Assembly (NCBI GenBank): GCA_015478665.1
Contig: JADMII010000005.1
Coordinates: 95,589 to 159,588, forward strand
Direction: 5' to 3'
Length of the DNA stretch: 64,000 nucleotides
Source: Dehalococcoidia bacterium
Lineage (GTDB): Bacteria > Chloroflexota > Dehalococcoidia > DSTF01 > JACRBR01
Below the pieces are notes generated by a model. That model searched no databases and was not told the origin of the DNA. It worked only from the letters and a program-made list of their open reading frames with translations. Positions 52,170-60,227 of the stretch are shown here, one piece after another; the stretch's first letter is position 1; the number at the start of each line of letters is the position of its first letter. The position numbers and the translations under genes were made by a program.

Positions 52170-53333
52170 TCAGACGCCGGGGGGCGGCTCTCGGTCTTCC
52201 GGCGTCGCGCCGCGTTCGACGAGGCGGCGCTCGTAGATCAGCCGCTCGTAATAGGAGAGGACGCGCTGCGCCACCCGGTCCCAGCGGAAGTGCTGCGCGC
52301 GCTCGCGTCCGCAGGCGGCCATCGACTCGCGCCGGTCGCGGTCGCGCAGCAGCTCGATCAGCGCGTCGGCCAGCGCCTGGGGGTCCTCCGGCCCCACCAG
52401 CAGCCCCTCGACGCCGTGCGTCATCACGCCGGCGAAGGCTTCGATGTTCGATGCGACGATCGGGCGGCCCGCAGCCATCGCCTCGAGCAGCACGAGACCG
52501 AAGCTCTCGAAGCCGGTGTTCGGCGCGCAGAAGACGTGCGTGCTGCGGTGATAGCGGGGCAGCTCGTCCCACGCCACGTTGCTCCGGAAGACGACGTCAC
52601 GCAGGTGGGCCGACCGCACCGCCCGCTCGTAGCGCGTGAACTTCCCGGCGCCGACGACGATCAGTCGGCTCTCCGGGATCGCGCGCTGAACCCCGACGAA
52701 GGCGCGCAGCAGGTACTTCAGTCCCTTCCGCGTCTCCGGCCGGCCGACGAACAGCACGTTCAGCTTGCCGTCGCAGAACTCCGGCAGCGGCTCCAGATCG
52801 CGCGCGAAATGGTCAACGTCGACGCCGTTCGGGATCACGTTGTAGTAGCCGGGGAAGTACTGCTCGATGTGCTTGACCGCCGCCTGCGAGACGGCGATCT
52901 TGCCGTCGAGCTTCCCCACCCAGCGCTTGATCAGACGCCGGCCGTAGACGTAGATGAAGTTGGTCTCACGCGCCGCGTGCCAGGTGCCGACGTTCACCGT
53001 CGTCGAGTAGCGCAGGAAGTTGATCGGCAGCTGCGGCATGAACGGCTCATGCACGTGGACGATGTCGAACGCCTGCTCGTCGAGCAGGCGGCGGATGCGG
53101 CCGGCCGTGCGCAACGACAGCGTGATGCGCGCCACCGAGCCGCTGACGCGGAGCGGGATCGGCCGGCCGATCGTGGTGATCGGGCAGACGTCGCTCGTCG
53201 CCGGCTCGGAGCCGGGGGCGACGATCTGCGGCTCGTGCCTCAGCGCGACGAACTGCTCCGCCAGGTGGTGGATGTGGTTGTTGACGCCGCCGGAAACGCC
53301 CCAGTCGTACGGCGAGACGAGCGCGATCTTCAT
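52170..53333 (-). CDS. GT4 glycosyltransferase, PimA-like
   Basis: A 387-residue GT-B glycosyltransferase of family GT4. The N-terminus MKIALVSPYDWGVSGGVNNH and the following HLAEQF resemble PimA, the GDP-mannose:phosphatidyl-myo-inositol mannosyltransferase. HVHEPFMPQLP and NVGTWHAARET form the acceptor side. The donor side has VLFVGRPETRKGLKYLL and the E-x7-E motif GFESFGLVLLEAMAAG. Its ATG overlaps the stop of the PHP gene. The position after ino1 and two acyltransferases matches the patA-pimA context of mycobacteria. Mannosylation of an inositol lipid is the best inference. Confidence 0.88.
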   Translation of the reverse strand: MKIALVSPYDWGVSGGVNNHIHHLAEQFVALRHEPQIVAPGSEPATSDVCPITTIGRPIPLRVSGSVARITLSLRTAGRIRRLLDEQAFDIVHVHEPFMPQLPINFLRYSTTVNVGTWHAARETNFIYVYGRRLIKRWVGKLDGKIAVSQAAVKHIEQYFPGYYNVIPNGVDVDHFARDLEPLPEFCDGKLNVLFVGRPETRKGLKYLLRAFVGVQRAIPESRLIVVGAGKFTRYERAVRSAHLRDVVFRSNVAWDELPRYHRSTHVFCAPNTGFESFGLVLLEAMAAGRPIVASNIEAFAGVMTHGVEGLLVGPEDPQALADALIELLRDRDRRESMAACGRERAQHFRWDRVAQRVLSYYERLIYERRLVERGATPEDREPPPGV

Positions 53334-54142
53334 CGCCCTGCGGGCCGCTCGTCGCTCGGCGCCGGCGGCCCTTCGCGGCGCAGACGGCTGCGGACGAAGC
53401 TGCGCACCGTCGGCAGCCAGCCCATCGCCCGCGGCGTCGCCAGCATGCCGCGGCACTGCTGCACGACGATGTTCCGGTACCCCAGCTCCGACAGCCGCGG
53501 CGCCCGCCCGGCCGCACCGGCGCTGGTCTTCGCGGCGATCGCCGCGAACAGGTCGCCGGCGCTGCGGCCCGGGAACGTCGTGAAGGCGCTGCCGACCGAC
53601 GGCAGGAAGTGCGCGTCGCTGGCGCCGATGGCGGCGAGATGCAGCCGCTCACGGTTCAGCGCCCGCGCCCGCGCCGACCGCACGCGACCGGCGGGGCTCA
53701 GGTTGTACTCCTCCAGGGCGTCGAAGCGCACCGCGTCGTCAGCGCTCGCCAGCACGCGATCGAAGCCACGCCGGGTGACGCTGCGTGTCAGGAACGAGAG
53801 CGGATGCGGCACGATGGCGATGCCGCCCTGCCGGTGGATGGCGCTCAGCGTCTCTTCGATGCGGCGAAAGCTCGGCACCGGCTCGTCGACCGCCAGCGCC
53901 AGCAGGTGGCCGTCGAGCGTCGTCACCTCCTCGCCGCAGATCACGTCGAAGCGATACGGCGCGCCATCCGGCCGGCCGCGCGCGCACAGTTCACGCGCCT
54001 CGGCGCCCGCGCGCAGGGTGTCGTGCTCGGTGACCGCGATCACATCGAGCTGCGTCCGGCGCTCGACGTAGTCGAGCAGTTGCGGGACGGTCGCCATACC
54101 GTCGCCGTGGCGCGTATGGATGTGCAGGTCGGCGGTACCCAA
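53330..54142 (-). CDS. PHP-domain phosphoesterase
   Basis: A 270-residue PHP-fold metal phosphoesterase. Metal ligands are present in order: DLHIHTRHGDG (residues 5-15), VTEHDT, CGEEVTT, IVPHPLSF and IGASDAHF. It lacks polymerase or histidinol-phosphatase partner domains. The start is set at TTG 54142: AAGGCAG lies a few bases upstream and the metal motif begins at residue 5. The stop overlaps the PimA-like gene. In this operon it could dephosphorylate inositol phosphate or phosphatidylinositol phosphate; other small phosphoesters are possible. Confidence 0.88.
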   Translation of the reverse strand: MGTADLHIHTRHGDGMATVPQLLDYVERRTQLDVIAVTEHDTLRAGAEARELCARGRPDGAPYRFDVICGEEVTTLDGHLLALAVDEPVPSFRRIEETLSAIHRQGGIAIVPHPLSFLTRSVTRRGFDRVLASADDAVRFDALEEYNLSPAGRVRSARARALNRERLHLAAIGASDAHFLPSVGSAFTTFPGRSAGDLFAAIAAKTSAGAAGRAPRLSELGYRNIVVQQCRGMLATPRAMGWLPTVRSFVRSRLRREGPPAPSDERPAGR

Positions 54143-54186
54143 ATGCGCTGCCTTCTGCCCGCATGCGCGGCTGTGCGGCTGTGCGG

Positions 54187-55140
54187 CTATTGTACCGCCT
54201 CGCGCCCGGCCGCTTCTTCGAACGCGGGCGGCCGGTCGCGCGGTTCGACGTCGTCGGGCCAGATGCGGTCGACGACGCTCCACTGCCCCGGGTCTTCGCG
54301 CAGGTGCTGCTCGAAGAGCGCCAGGATGCGCGCGGTGTTGAGGCGCAGGTCGTCGTCGGTGTGGCCCGTCAGCACCAGCGGCAGCGGCGGACCGATCGTC
54401 GCCCGCACCTTGAACCCGCCCGTCCGCCGCACCCAGCCCGGGATCAGCACCGAGCCCGTCCGCATCGCCAGGTCGACGGCACCGGTCGGGAATTTCGCCG
54501 GGTAGCCGCAGAAGTCGATCTCGACGCCACGCTTTTGGATGTCGCGGTCGACGAGGATGGCGACGACGCCGCCGGCGCGGAGCCAGGCGATGGCGTTCTT
54601 GATCGCCCCGAAGCTCACCTCCTGGTATTCGTGGCCGTGCACCGCGCGCAGGCTGCGCATCAGCCGCCCCAGCTCCGGCGGCCGTAGCGGCTCGACCAGC
54701 GCAAAGACCTTGATCCCCGCCGCCGCCAGCCCCTGCACCGCGAACTCCGGGTTCGCGTAGTGCGCCGAAGCCAGCACGACGCCGTGCCCCGCCGCCTGCG
54801 CCTCCCGCACGTAGTCGACGCCCTCGAGCACCAGCTCGGTCTCGAGGAAGCGGAACACGTCGATCCGGTGCATCCCGACGACGTCCGCGTAGTAGCGGCC
54901 GGTGTTGCGGGCGCACTGCCGCGCGACGCGGTCCACCTCCTCCTCCGACGCCTCCGGGCCGAGCACGTGGCGCACGTTGCTCCGCACGTTGTTGCGGATG
55001 CTCGGCCGCCAGTCGTACACCCGGTCGCTGACGATGCGGGCGATGCCGTAGCGCCAGCCGATCGGCATGCGGCCGATCGTGTTGACGACGAAGAGCATCG
55101 TGTAGTACTTCCACTTGCTGGGCCGCGGGATGAAGCGCAC
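54187..55140 (-). CDS. LpxL/PatA-type lipid acyltransferase (first copy)
   Basis: A 317-residue LPLAT-family enzyme. The catalytic motif is H-x4-E in LASAHYANPEFAV, and the second block is VDRDIQKRGVEIDF with GYPAKFPTG. These match LpxL/HtrB and the mycobacterial PIM acyltransferase PatA. An amphipathic N-terminal segment (MLFVVNTIGRMPIGWRYGI) likely sits on the inner membrane face. The GTG start lies one base after the stop of the second copy. It would add an acyl chain to a glycolipid. Confidence 0.9.
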   Translation of the reverse strand: MRFIPRPSKWKYYTMLFVVNTIGRMPIGWRYGIARIVSDRVYDWRPSIRNNVRSNVRHVLGPEASEEEVDRVARQCARNTGRYYADVVGMHRIDVFRFLETELVLEGVDYVREAQAAGHGVVLASAHYANPEFAVQGLAAAGIKVFALVEPLRPPELGRLMRSLRAVHGHEYQEVSFGAIKNAIAWLRAGGVVAILVDRDIQKRGVEIDFCGYPAKFPTGAVDLAMRTGSVLIPGWVRRTGGFKVRATIGPPLPLVLTGHTDDDLRLNTARILALFEQHLREDPGQWSVVDRIWPDDVEPRDRPPAFEEAAGREAVQ

Positions 55141-55141
55141 G

Positions 55142-56062
55142 TCAGACGCCTTCTACCAGCTCGGTCGTGCTCGCCGGGACGGCGGGCCGCTCCCAGATCT
55201 TCCGGAAGATGAACCACTGGTCGGGATAGTCGCGCACCAGCGCTTCGAGCGACCGCAGCGCCAGCCGCGTCAGCTCGCGCACGTCGGTGTCTTCGTCGCC
55301 CGTCGGCTCGTAGTCCCGCATGCCCAGGTCGATGATCGGCCGGATGACGAGGTCGTCTCCTGGCCCGCGCAGCACCACCGAAGGCATCAGCCAGGAGTTC
55401 GTGCGCAGGGCGATGCGCGCGGGCGCCGAGGAGACGAGCGCCGGCGCGCCAAAGAACTCGACCCGGAAGCCGGACTCCGGCTCCGGCACGTCGAGCAGCA
55501 TCGCCAGCATCTCACCGCGCCGCAGCGCGCGGAAGACGCTGCTGCCGACGTGCTCGCTGCCAATCACCTTCATCCCCAGCTTCGCCCGCGAGCCCTGCAC
55601 GAGCTCATCCATCGGCGGATAGGCGAACGTCTCGGCGATCGCGTTCACCGGGAAGCCCTGCACGGCGAGCGCCGCTGCCCCGACGTCCCAGTTCCCGAAG
55701 TGCAGCGTGGCGATGATGATGCCGCGCTGCGAGCCGCGCAGCGATTCGAGGTCGTCCCATTGATCGAAGACGATGCGCCGGCGCACCTCGTCCTTCGTCA
55801 TGACGGGGAAGTGGATGAAGTCGATGACGTACTTGCCGAAGTTGCGGAACGCGCGGCGTGCCACGCCATCGACGTAGGCCCGGTCGTCGCTGCGCAGGAC
55901 GTGCGCCAGGTTGGCGTTCAGCGCCTTCCGCTGACGCGGGAAGAGCACCACGTAACAGATCAGCGCGATGCGCTCGGCGAACCAGTAGCCGAGGCGCAGC
56001 GGCAGCGGGCGCGCCAGCAGGATCGCCAGCCGGAAGAGCCAGTAGACCGTGCGGTCGAGCAC
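55142..56062 (-). CDS. LpxL/PatA-type lipid acyltransferase (second copy)
   Basis: A 306-residue LPLAT-family enzyme with an N-terminal hydrophobic segment (VYWLFRLAILLARPLPL) and the catalytic H-x4-D in IATLHFGNWDVGA. The second block is LLDVPEPESGFRVEFFG, and a later APARIALRTNSWLMP segment matches the family. The GTG start is preceded by AGGAG, which overlaps the ino1 stop codon. It is only distantly similar to the next gene, so the two probably acylate different positions or use different chains. Confidence 0.9.
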   Translation of the reverse strand: MLDRTVYWLFRLAILLARPLPLRLGYWFAERIALICYVVLFPRQRKALNANLAHVLRSDDRAYVDGVARRAFRNFGKYVIDFIHFPVMTKDEVRRRIVFDQWDDLESLRGSQRGIIIATLHFGNWDVGAAALAVQGFPVNAIAETFAYPPMDELVQGSRAKLGMKVIGSEHVGSSVFRALRRGEMLAMLLDVPEPESGFRVEFFGAPALVSSAPARIALRTNSWLMPSVVLRGPGDDLVIRPIIDLGMRDYEPTGDEDTDVRELTRLALRSLEALVRDYPDQWFIFRKIWERPAVPASTTELVEGV

Positions 56063-56068
56063 GTTCTC

Positions 56069-57427
56069 CTATCCCGCGATGAATGCCTCGACCATGTCGT
56101 GCGCGACATCGTCGGCGTACTGCTGCGGCGGCGACTTCATGAAGTACGCCGACGGCCCCGGCAGCGGGCCGGACAGGCCGCGGTCGAGCGCGATCTTGCA
56201 GCAGCGGATCGCATCGATGACCACGCCGGCGGAGTTCGGACTGTCCCAGACCTCCAGCTTGACTTCCGCGTTCAGCGGCACGTTGCCGAACGTCGTGCCC
56301 TCCATGCGAATGTAGCACCACTTGCGGTCCAGGAGCCACGGCACGTGGTCCGACGGCCCGACGTGCACGTCGCTCGCCGGCAGCTCGTAGTCCAGCTGCG
56401 ACGTCACGGCATTCGTCTTCGAGATTTTCTTGGACTCGAGCCGCTCGCGTTCGAGCATGTTCAAGAAGTCCGTGTTGCCGCCGAAGTTCAGCTGATACGT
56501 GCGGTCGAGGCGCACCCCGCGCTCGCGGAACAGCCGCGTCAGCATCCGGTGCACGATCGTCGCGCCGACCTGCGACTTGATGTCGTCGCCGATGATCGGC
56601 AGGCCCGCCTCCTCGAAGCGCTTCGGCCAGTACCCGAAGTGATCGCGCGCGATGAAGACCGGGATGCAGTTGACGAAGCCGCAGCCGGCCGCCAGCACCT
56701 GCTCGACATACCACTTCGTCGCCTCTTCCGAGCCGACGGGCAGGTAGCTCACAACGACGTCGGTCTGCGTGTCCTTGAGGAGCTTGACGATGTCGTCCGT
56801 CGGGCCCGTCGCCTTCGTGATCACCTCCGAGAGGTACTTGCCCAGGCCGTCGTGGGTCATGCCGCGCGCGACGCGCACGCCCTGATGCGGGACGTCGCTG
56901 AATTTGAAGGTGTTGTTCGGCTCCGTGAACACCGCCTCCGAGAGGTCGCGGCCAACCTTGTTCTCGTCGATGTCGATCGCGGCGACAAAGTTGATGTCGC
57001 GGACGTGGTAGCCGCCCAGGTCGACGTGCATCAGCCCCGGAATCAGGTCGCCCTGCCGCGCATCCTGGTAGAAGTAGCGCCCCTGCACCAGCGACGACGC
57101 GCAGTTGCCGACGCCGATGATCGCGACGTTGATCTTGCCCTTGTCCTTCTTCGCCGCCGCGCGCGCCCGGCTCTGGGCGGCCTTCGTCGTCCTGTCTGCC
57201 TTCGTCGCCATCAGTTCCCCTTCCTCGTAGAACAGTATCTGCTCGGGCATGCCGAGCACATCACACACCGCATCGATGAACTGCCGCGCCGGCTGCTTCG
57301 TGCCGGCCTTGATCTGCGAGAGGTAGCCCTCGCTCACCCGATACCCGCGGCGCCGCAACTCGGCGAGCAGCCAGCGCTGCTTCTGCCCGCGCTCCTCCAG
57401 CACCTCGAACACCCGCGTCTTACGCAC
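56069..57427 (-). CDS. ino1: Inositol-3-phosphate synthase with fused N-terminal XRE-type HTH
   Basis: Ino1 converts glucose 6-phosphate to inositol 3-phosphate with NAD. Residues 73-452 (starting MATKADRT) are a full bacterial/archaeal-type synthase: [17 protein letters not shown] for [16 protein letters not shown], and [20 protein letters not shown] with catalytic lysines nearby. Residues 1-70 are an in-frame XRE-like helix-turn-helix ([43 protein letters not shown]). The GTG at 57427 has AGGGAGG upstream. A second site (GGAAGGGGA) precedes the ATG at 57211. Both a 452- and a 380-residue product are thus possible. The GTG overlaps the stop of the membrane-protein gene. Confidence 0.93.
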   Translation of the reverse strand: MRKTRVFEVLEERGQKQRWLLAELRRRGYRVSEGYLSQIKAGTKQPARQFIDAVCDVLGMPEQILFYEEGELMATKADRTTKAAQSRARAAAKKDKGKINVAIIGVGNCASSLVQGRYFYQDARQGDLIPGLMHVDLGGYHVRDINFVAAIDIDENKVGRDLSEAVFTEPNNTFKFSDVPHQGVRVARGMTHDGLGKYLSEVITKATGPTDDIVKLLKDTQTDVVVSYLPVGSEEATKWYVEQVLAAGCGFVNCIPVFIARDHFGYWPKRFEEAGLPIIGDDIKSQVGATIVHRMLTRLFRERGVRLDRTYQLNFGGNTDFLNMLERERLESKKISKTNAVTSQLDYELPASDVHVGPSDHVPWLLDRKWCYIRMEGTTFGNVPLNAEVKLEVWDSPNSAGVVIDAIRCCKIALDRGLSGPLPGPSAYFMKSPPQQYADDVAHDMVEAFIAG

Positions 57428-57863
57428 GCCCGCCCTCCCTTCGCCACGCCCGCCCGGCGGCGCCGATGCATGTCGTCAGCGCGACCAGCGCGATGATCCA
57501 GATCGCCGACGTTAACAGCGGCGCGCCAGCCCCGCCTTCGACGACCGTCACGCCTGCCATCCAGCCGAAGAAGAGCACGGTGAGGCCGGCGATCGTCGCG
57601 GCGGCGATCCATGCGGGCCGCGACGGCGGGTCGAGGACGAGCACGCCGGCCACGGTCAGCAGCGCACCAGCGATGAGGAGGTACGCGCTGCCGAGAGCGG
57701 CGAGGAACGCTGGCGACGTCTCGTAGGGCTGGAAGACGGCGCCGAAGATCATCGCGCCACCGTAGAGGAGGACGAACGACGCGACGCCTGCGAAGACGAC
57801 CGCCGCGACGGCGCGCGCGCCGCGACCCGCCCGGGCCACCGCTCGTCCGCTCTCTCCTGCCAC
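57420..57863 (-). CDS. Small polytopic membrane protein, first gene of the ino1 operon
   Basis: A 147-residue protein with four predicted transmembrane helices ([79 protein letters not shown]). I chose GTG 57863 because AGAGGT lies 6 bases upstream; a TTG seven codons earlier is also in frame. I do not recognise a family. Its stop overlaps the ino1 GTG by 8 bp, so it is coupled to Ino1. Confidence 0.75.
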   Translation of the reverse strand: MAGESGRAVARAGRGARAVAAVVFAGVASFVLLYGGAMIFGAVFQPYETSPAFLAALGSAYLLIAGALLTVAGVLVLDPPSRPAWIAAATIAGLTVLFFGWMAGVTVVEGGAGAPLLTSAIWIIALVALTTCIGAAGRAWRREGGRA

Positions 57864-57893
57864 CGCTGTACCTCTGTCAGTCAAGTTTCTTGT

Positions 57894-57926
57894 ACGCTAC
57901 GCCGCGCCGGCGCGGCCCGTCAAGTT
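57894..57926 (-). promoter_or_regulatory. Predicted ino1-operon promoter with palindrome in the spacer
   Basis: On the minus strand TTGACG (57923-57918) and TAGCGT (57899-57894) are 18 bases apart. The spacer is filled by GCCGCGCCGGCGCGGC (57901-57916), a perfect 16-bp palindrome. AACTTGAC occurs twice, at 57926-57919 over the -35 and at 57887-57880 near the transcription start, 39 bases apart. These are candidate operator elements. Confidence 0.5.
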
Positions 57927-58245
57927 ACGAAACCTTTACCGCGACAATGTACGCGCAGCCGCGTTCCCGGAACATGGTCCGAATGGCCCATGTTCGGCGC
58001 CGGCCGTCCTGTGGAGCGCCGCGAAGCGAATCCGCAGGCGCCGACTCGCCTCTGGCTGTCATGCTGACGCGGGCAGTGCCAGCCCGTCACGCTCGCGCGC
58101 AGCGAAGCATCCTCCAGCGTCGCGCCGCTCGGGCAGATGCTCCGCTTCCTCCGGAATGACGGCACGCGGCAGCGTCCCGGCAGGCAGCGTTCGGCCAGCG
58201 ACCGACGTGGGACCTCGGACGCGCGACGGGCGCCCGGCGCCCCGC
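57927..58245. other. Intergenic region upstream of the ino1 operon
   Basis: About 320 bases between the ino1-operon promoter and the end of the NDUFA9-like gene. No convincing gene is visible. The part nearest the promoter (TACGAAACCTTTACC) is AT-richer than average. Confidence 0.4.
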
Positions 58246-59142
58246 CTACCGCAGATACCTCGCGAGCCCCTCGCGGAGCGGCGTCAGCTGCGGACGCAGC
58301 ACCTCGAGCAGCTTCGTGTTGTCGGCGACCGCTGGCTCGGTGATGAAGTCGACCGCGTCGCGCGAGAGCGGCGGCGACGGCAGCACCGACGCCACGGCGC
58401 CGAGGACTTTACCAACGGCCACCGGCTGGTGCAGCAGCCGCCGATGCTTTCCCCGCACGTCGAGCGCCGTACTGACGACGTCGTTCATGCTCATCACCTC
58501 CGGGCCGCCCAGCTCGAACGTCGTGTTCGCCGCCTCGGGACGGAGCGCGCAGTCCGCGAGCACGCGGCCGACGTCGTCGATGAACACCGGCTGCACCGGC
58601 TGCTCGCCTGCGCCGAACATCGGCACGAACGGCAGCCGCCTGGCCAGTCCGAGGAAGCGGTTCAGCGACACATCGTCGGGACCGAAGACCCACGTGGGCC
58701 GCACGATCACCCACTCGAGTCCGCTCCGCCTGACGTACTCTTCGGCCTCCCACTTGTAGCGGAACCAGTGCTTCTCTGCGTCCTTCGCCGCGCCGACGCC
58801 GCTCACGTACACGAAGCGTCGCACGCCCGCGGCCTGCCCGGCATCGATCTGGTGTCGCGTGCCCTTCAGGTCGATCTCCTCGAACGTCCACCCCTTGCGG
58901 CGGTTCTCGATCGGCGAGCCGGGGAACTGGACGGCGTTGATCACGACGTCCGCGCTCGCCATCGCCGGCGCCAGCGTCTCCGGCTCGCGCACATCACCCT
59001 CGCGCGCCTCGACGACGTCGCCGTAGCGCTCACGCACGCCCTCGGCGCTGCGGCCGAGCACGGCGACGCGCTCGCCGAGCCGCAGCAGCTCGCGCACCGC
59101 CGCCGAACCGACGAATCCTGTGCCGCCCGCGACGAGTATCAT
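58246..59142 (-). CDS. NDUFA9-like atypical SDR (NAD-dependent epimerase family)
   Basis: A 298-residue Rossmann protein starting MILVAGGTGFVGSAAVREL. FVYVSGVGA and YKWEAEEYVRRSGLEWVIVRPTWVFG are typical of atypical SDRs related to NDUFA9, where the usual Tyr-x3-Lys is altered (Tyr-Lys-x-Glu-Ala-Glu). Such proteins often bind NADP for structure rather than catalysis. QPVFIDDVGRVLADCAL and the PEAANTTFELGGPEVMS segment complete the family pattern. GGAGG lies 5 bases before the ATG. Function is unknown. Confidence 0.88.
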   Translation of the reverse strand: MILVAGGTGFVGSAAVRELLRLGERVAVLGRSAEGVRERYGDVVEAREGDVREPETLAPAMASADVVINAVQFPGSPIENRRKGWTFEEIDLKGTRHQIDAGQAAGVRRFVYVSGVGAAKDAEKHWFRYKWEAEEYVRRSGLEWVIVRPTWVFGPDDVSLNRFLGLARRLPFVPMFGAGEQPVQPVFIDDVGRVLADCALRPEAANTTFELGGPEVMSMNDVVSTALDVRGKHRRLLHQPVAVGKVLGAVASVLPSPPLSRDAVDFITEPAVADNTKLLEVLRPQLTPLREGLARYLR

Positions 59143-59352
59143 GGCCACCTCCGTCCGAACGCCCGGATGATACCGCCGCCATGCGACTCATGCGCCGGCC
59201 GCCGGGCCTCATCCGCGACCGCGTCCACGGGAGAGCGCAGAACTCGTCGAAGCGCTTCGTCGCGCACTCTCCCGCGCCACCGCAGTGAGAGCCGGCGGTC
59301 ACATCGTCCGCCACCGCGTGGCGATCCGTGCGCACGTTTGGACCAGAACGCG

Positions 59353-60156
59353 CTACAGGTGCGTCGTCAGGCCTCCGTCGACGCACATCACCTGGCCGCT
59401 GATGTAGCCGGAAGCGTCGGAAGCCAGGTACACCGCCAGCGCGCCCAGCTCGGCGGCCGCGCCGGCGCGCTTCATCGGGATGAAGCGCACCGTCTGGTTC
59501 GCCGCCGGGTCGGGGTTGCCGATGGCGGCCGAGTGCTCCATCCAACCCTGGGCGATCGCGTTCACGGTGATGCCACTCGGCCCCCACTCCTGCGCCAGCG
59601 CGCGGGTGAGATTCAGCACGCCGGCCTGCGCGGCGCAGTACGCCGCCGCATGGGCGAGACCACGCTCGCCGAGCACCGAGCCGACGTTGATGATCCGCCC
59701 CGACCGCCGCTTCAGCATCTCCTTGCCGGCGGCGCGGCAGGCGTGGAAGGTGCCGCTGAGGTTCACCTGCATGACGCGGTTCCACTCCAGATCCGTCGTG
59801 GATTCGGCGGCCTTGCCCAGGAAGAAGTCCGGCGCGTTGACGAGCACGTCGATGCCGCCGAGGTCCTTCGCCACCTGGCGCACCATCACCTGCACGCCCG
59901 TCCCGAGGGTGATGTCCGCCGCGACGGTGGTCGAGCGGCGGCCCATCTTCGTCAGCTCCTGCTGCACCTTCTTCGCGCGCAGGATCTCCTCGCCGTCATT
60001 GCTGATCGACGACACGGCGACGTCGGCGCCCGCCTCGCCGAGCGCCCACGCGATCGCCCGGCCCGCCGCGCCGCCGGCGCCGATGACCAGCGCGCGCTTC
60101 CCGCGCAGGTCGTAGGCGTCGAGGCTGAGCCGGACGTCACCCCATTCGTTCTTCAT
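59353..60156 (-). CDS. SDR-fold protein lacking the catalytic lysine
   Basis: A 267-residue short-chain dehydrogenase fold. The nucleotide motif is IGAGGAAGRAIA instead of TGxxxGIG. NAPD replaces NNAG at about 107-110. Ser160 and Tyr173 are present, but the lysine of Tyr-x3-Lys is Gln177 (AAYCAAQAGVLNLTRAL). The C-terminal GYISGQVMCVDGG is normal. Proton relay through Lys cannot operate, so the protein may have altered chemistry, act as a partner of the SDR encoded just upstream (60228-61043), or be non-catalytic. The ATG at 60156 has AAGGA-rich sequence upstream. Confidence 0.85.
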   Translation of the reverse strand: MKNEWGDVRLSLDAYDLRGKRALVIGAGGAAGRAIAWALGEAGADVAVSSISNDGEEILRAKKVQQELTKMGRRSTTVAADITLGTGVQVMVRQVAKDLGGIDVLVNAPDFFLGKAAESTTDLEWNRVMQVNLSGTFHACRAAGKEMLKRRSGRIINVGSVLGERGLAHAAAYCAAQAGVLNLTRALAQEWGPSGITVNAIAQGWMEHSAAIGNPDPAANQTVRFIPMKRAGAAAELGALAVYLASDASGYISGQVMCVDGGLTTHL

Positions 60157-60227
60157 GCCGAGTCTGTCCTTCCTTTGCCTGCAACGCGAACCGGGATCGG
60201 CGTCGCTGCCCGCCGCCCGGCGCCGGC

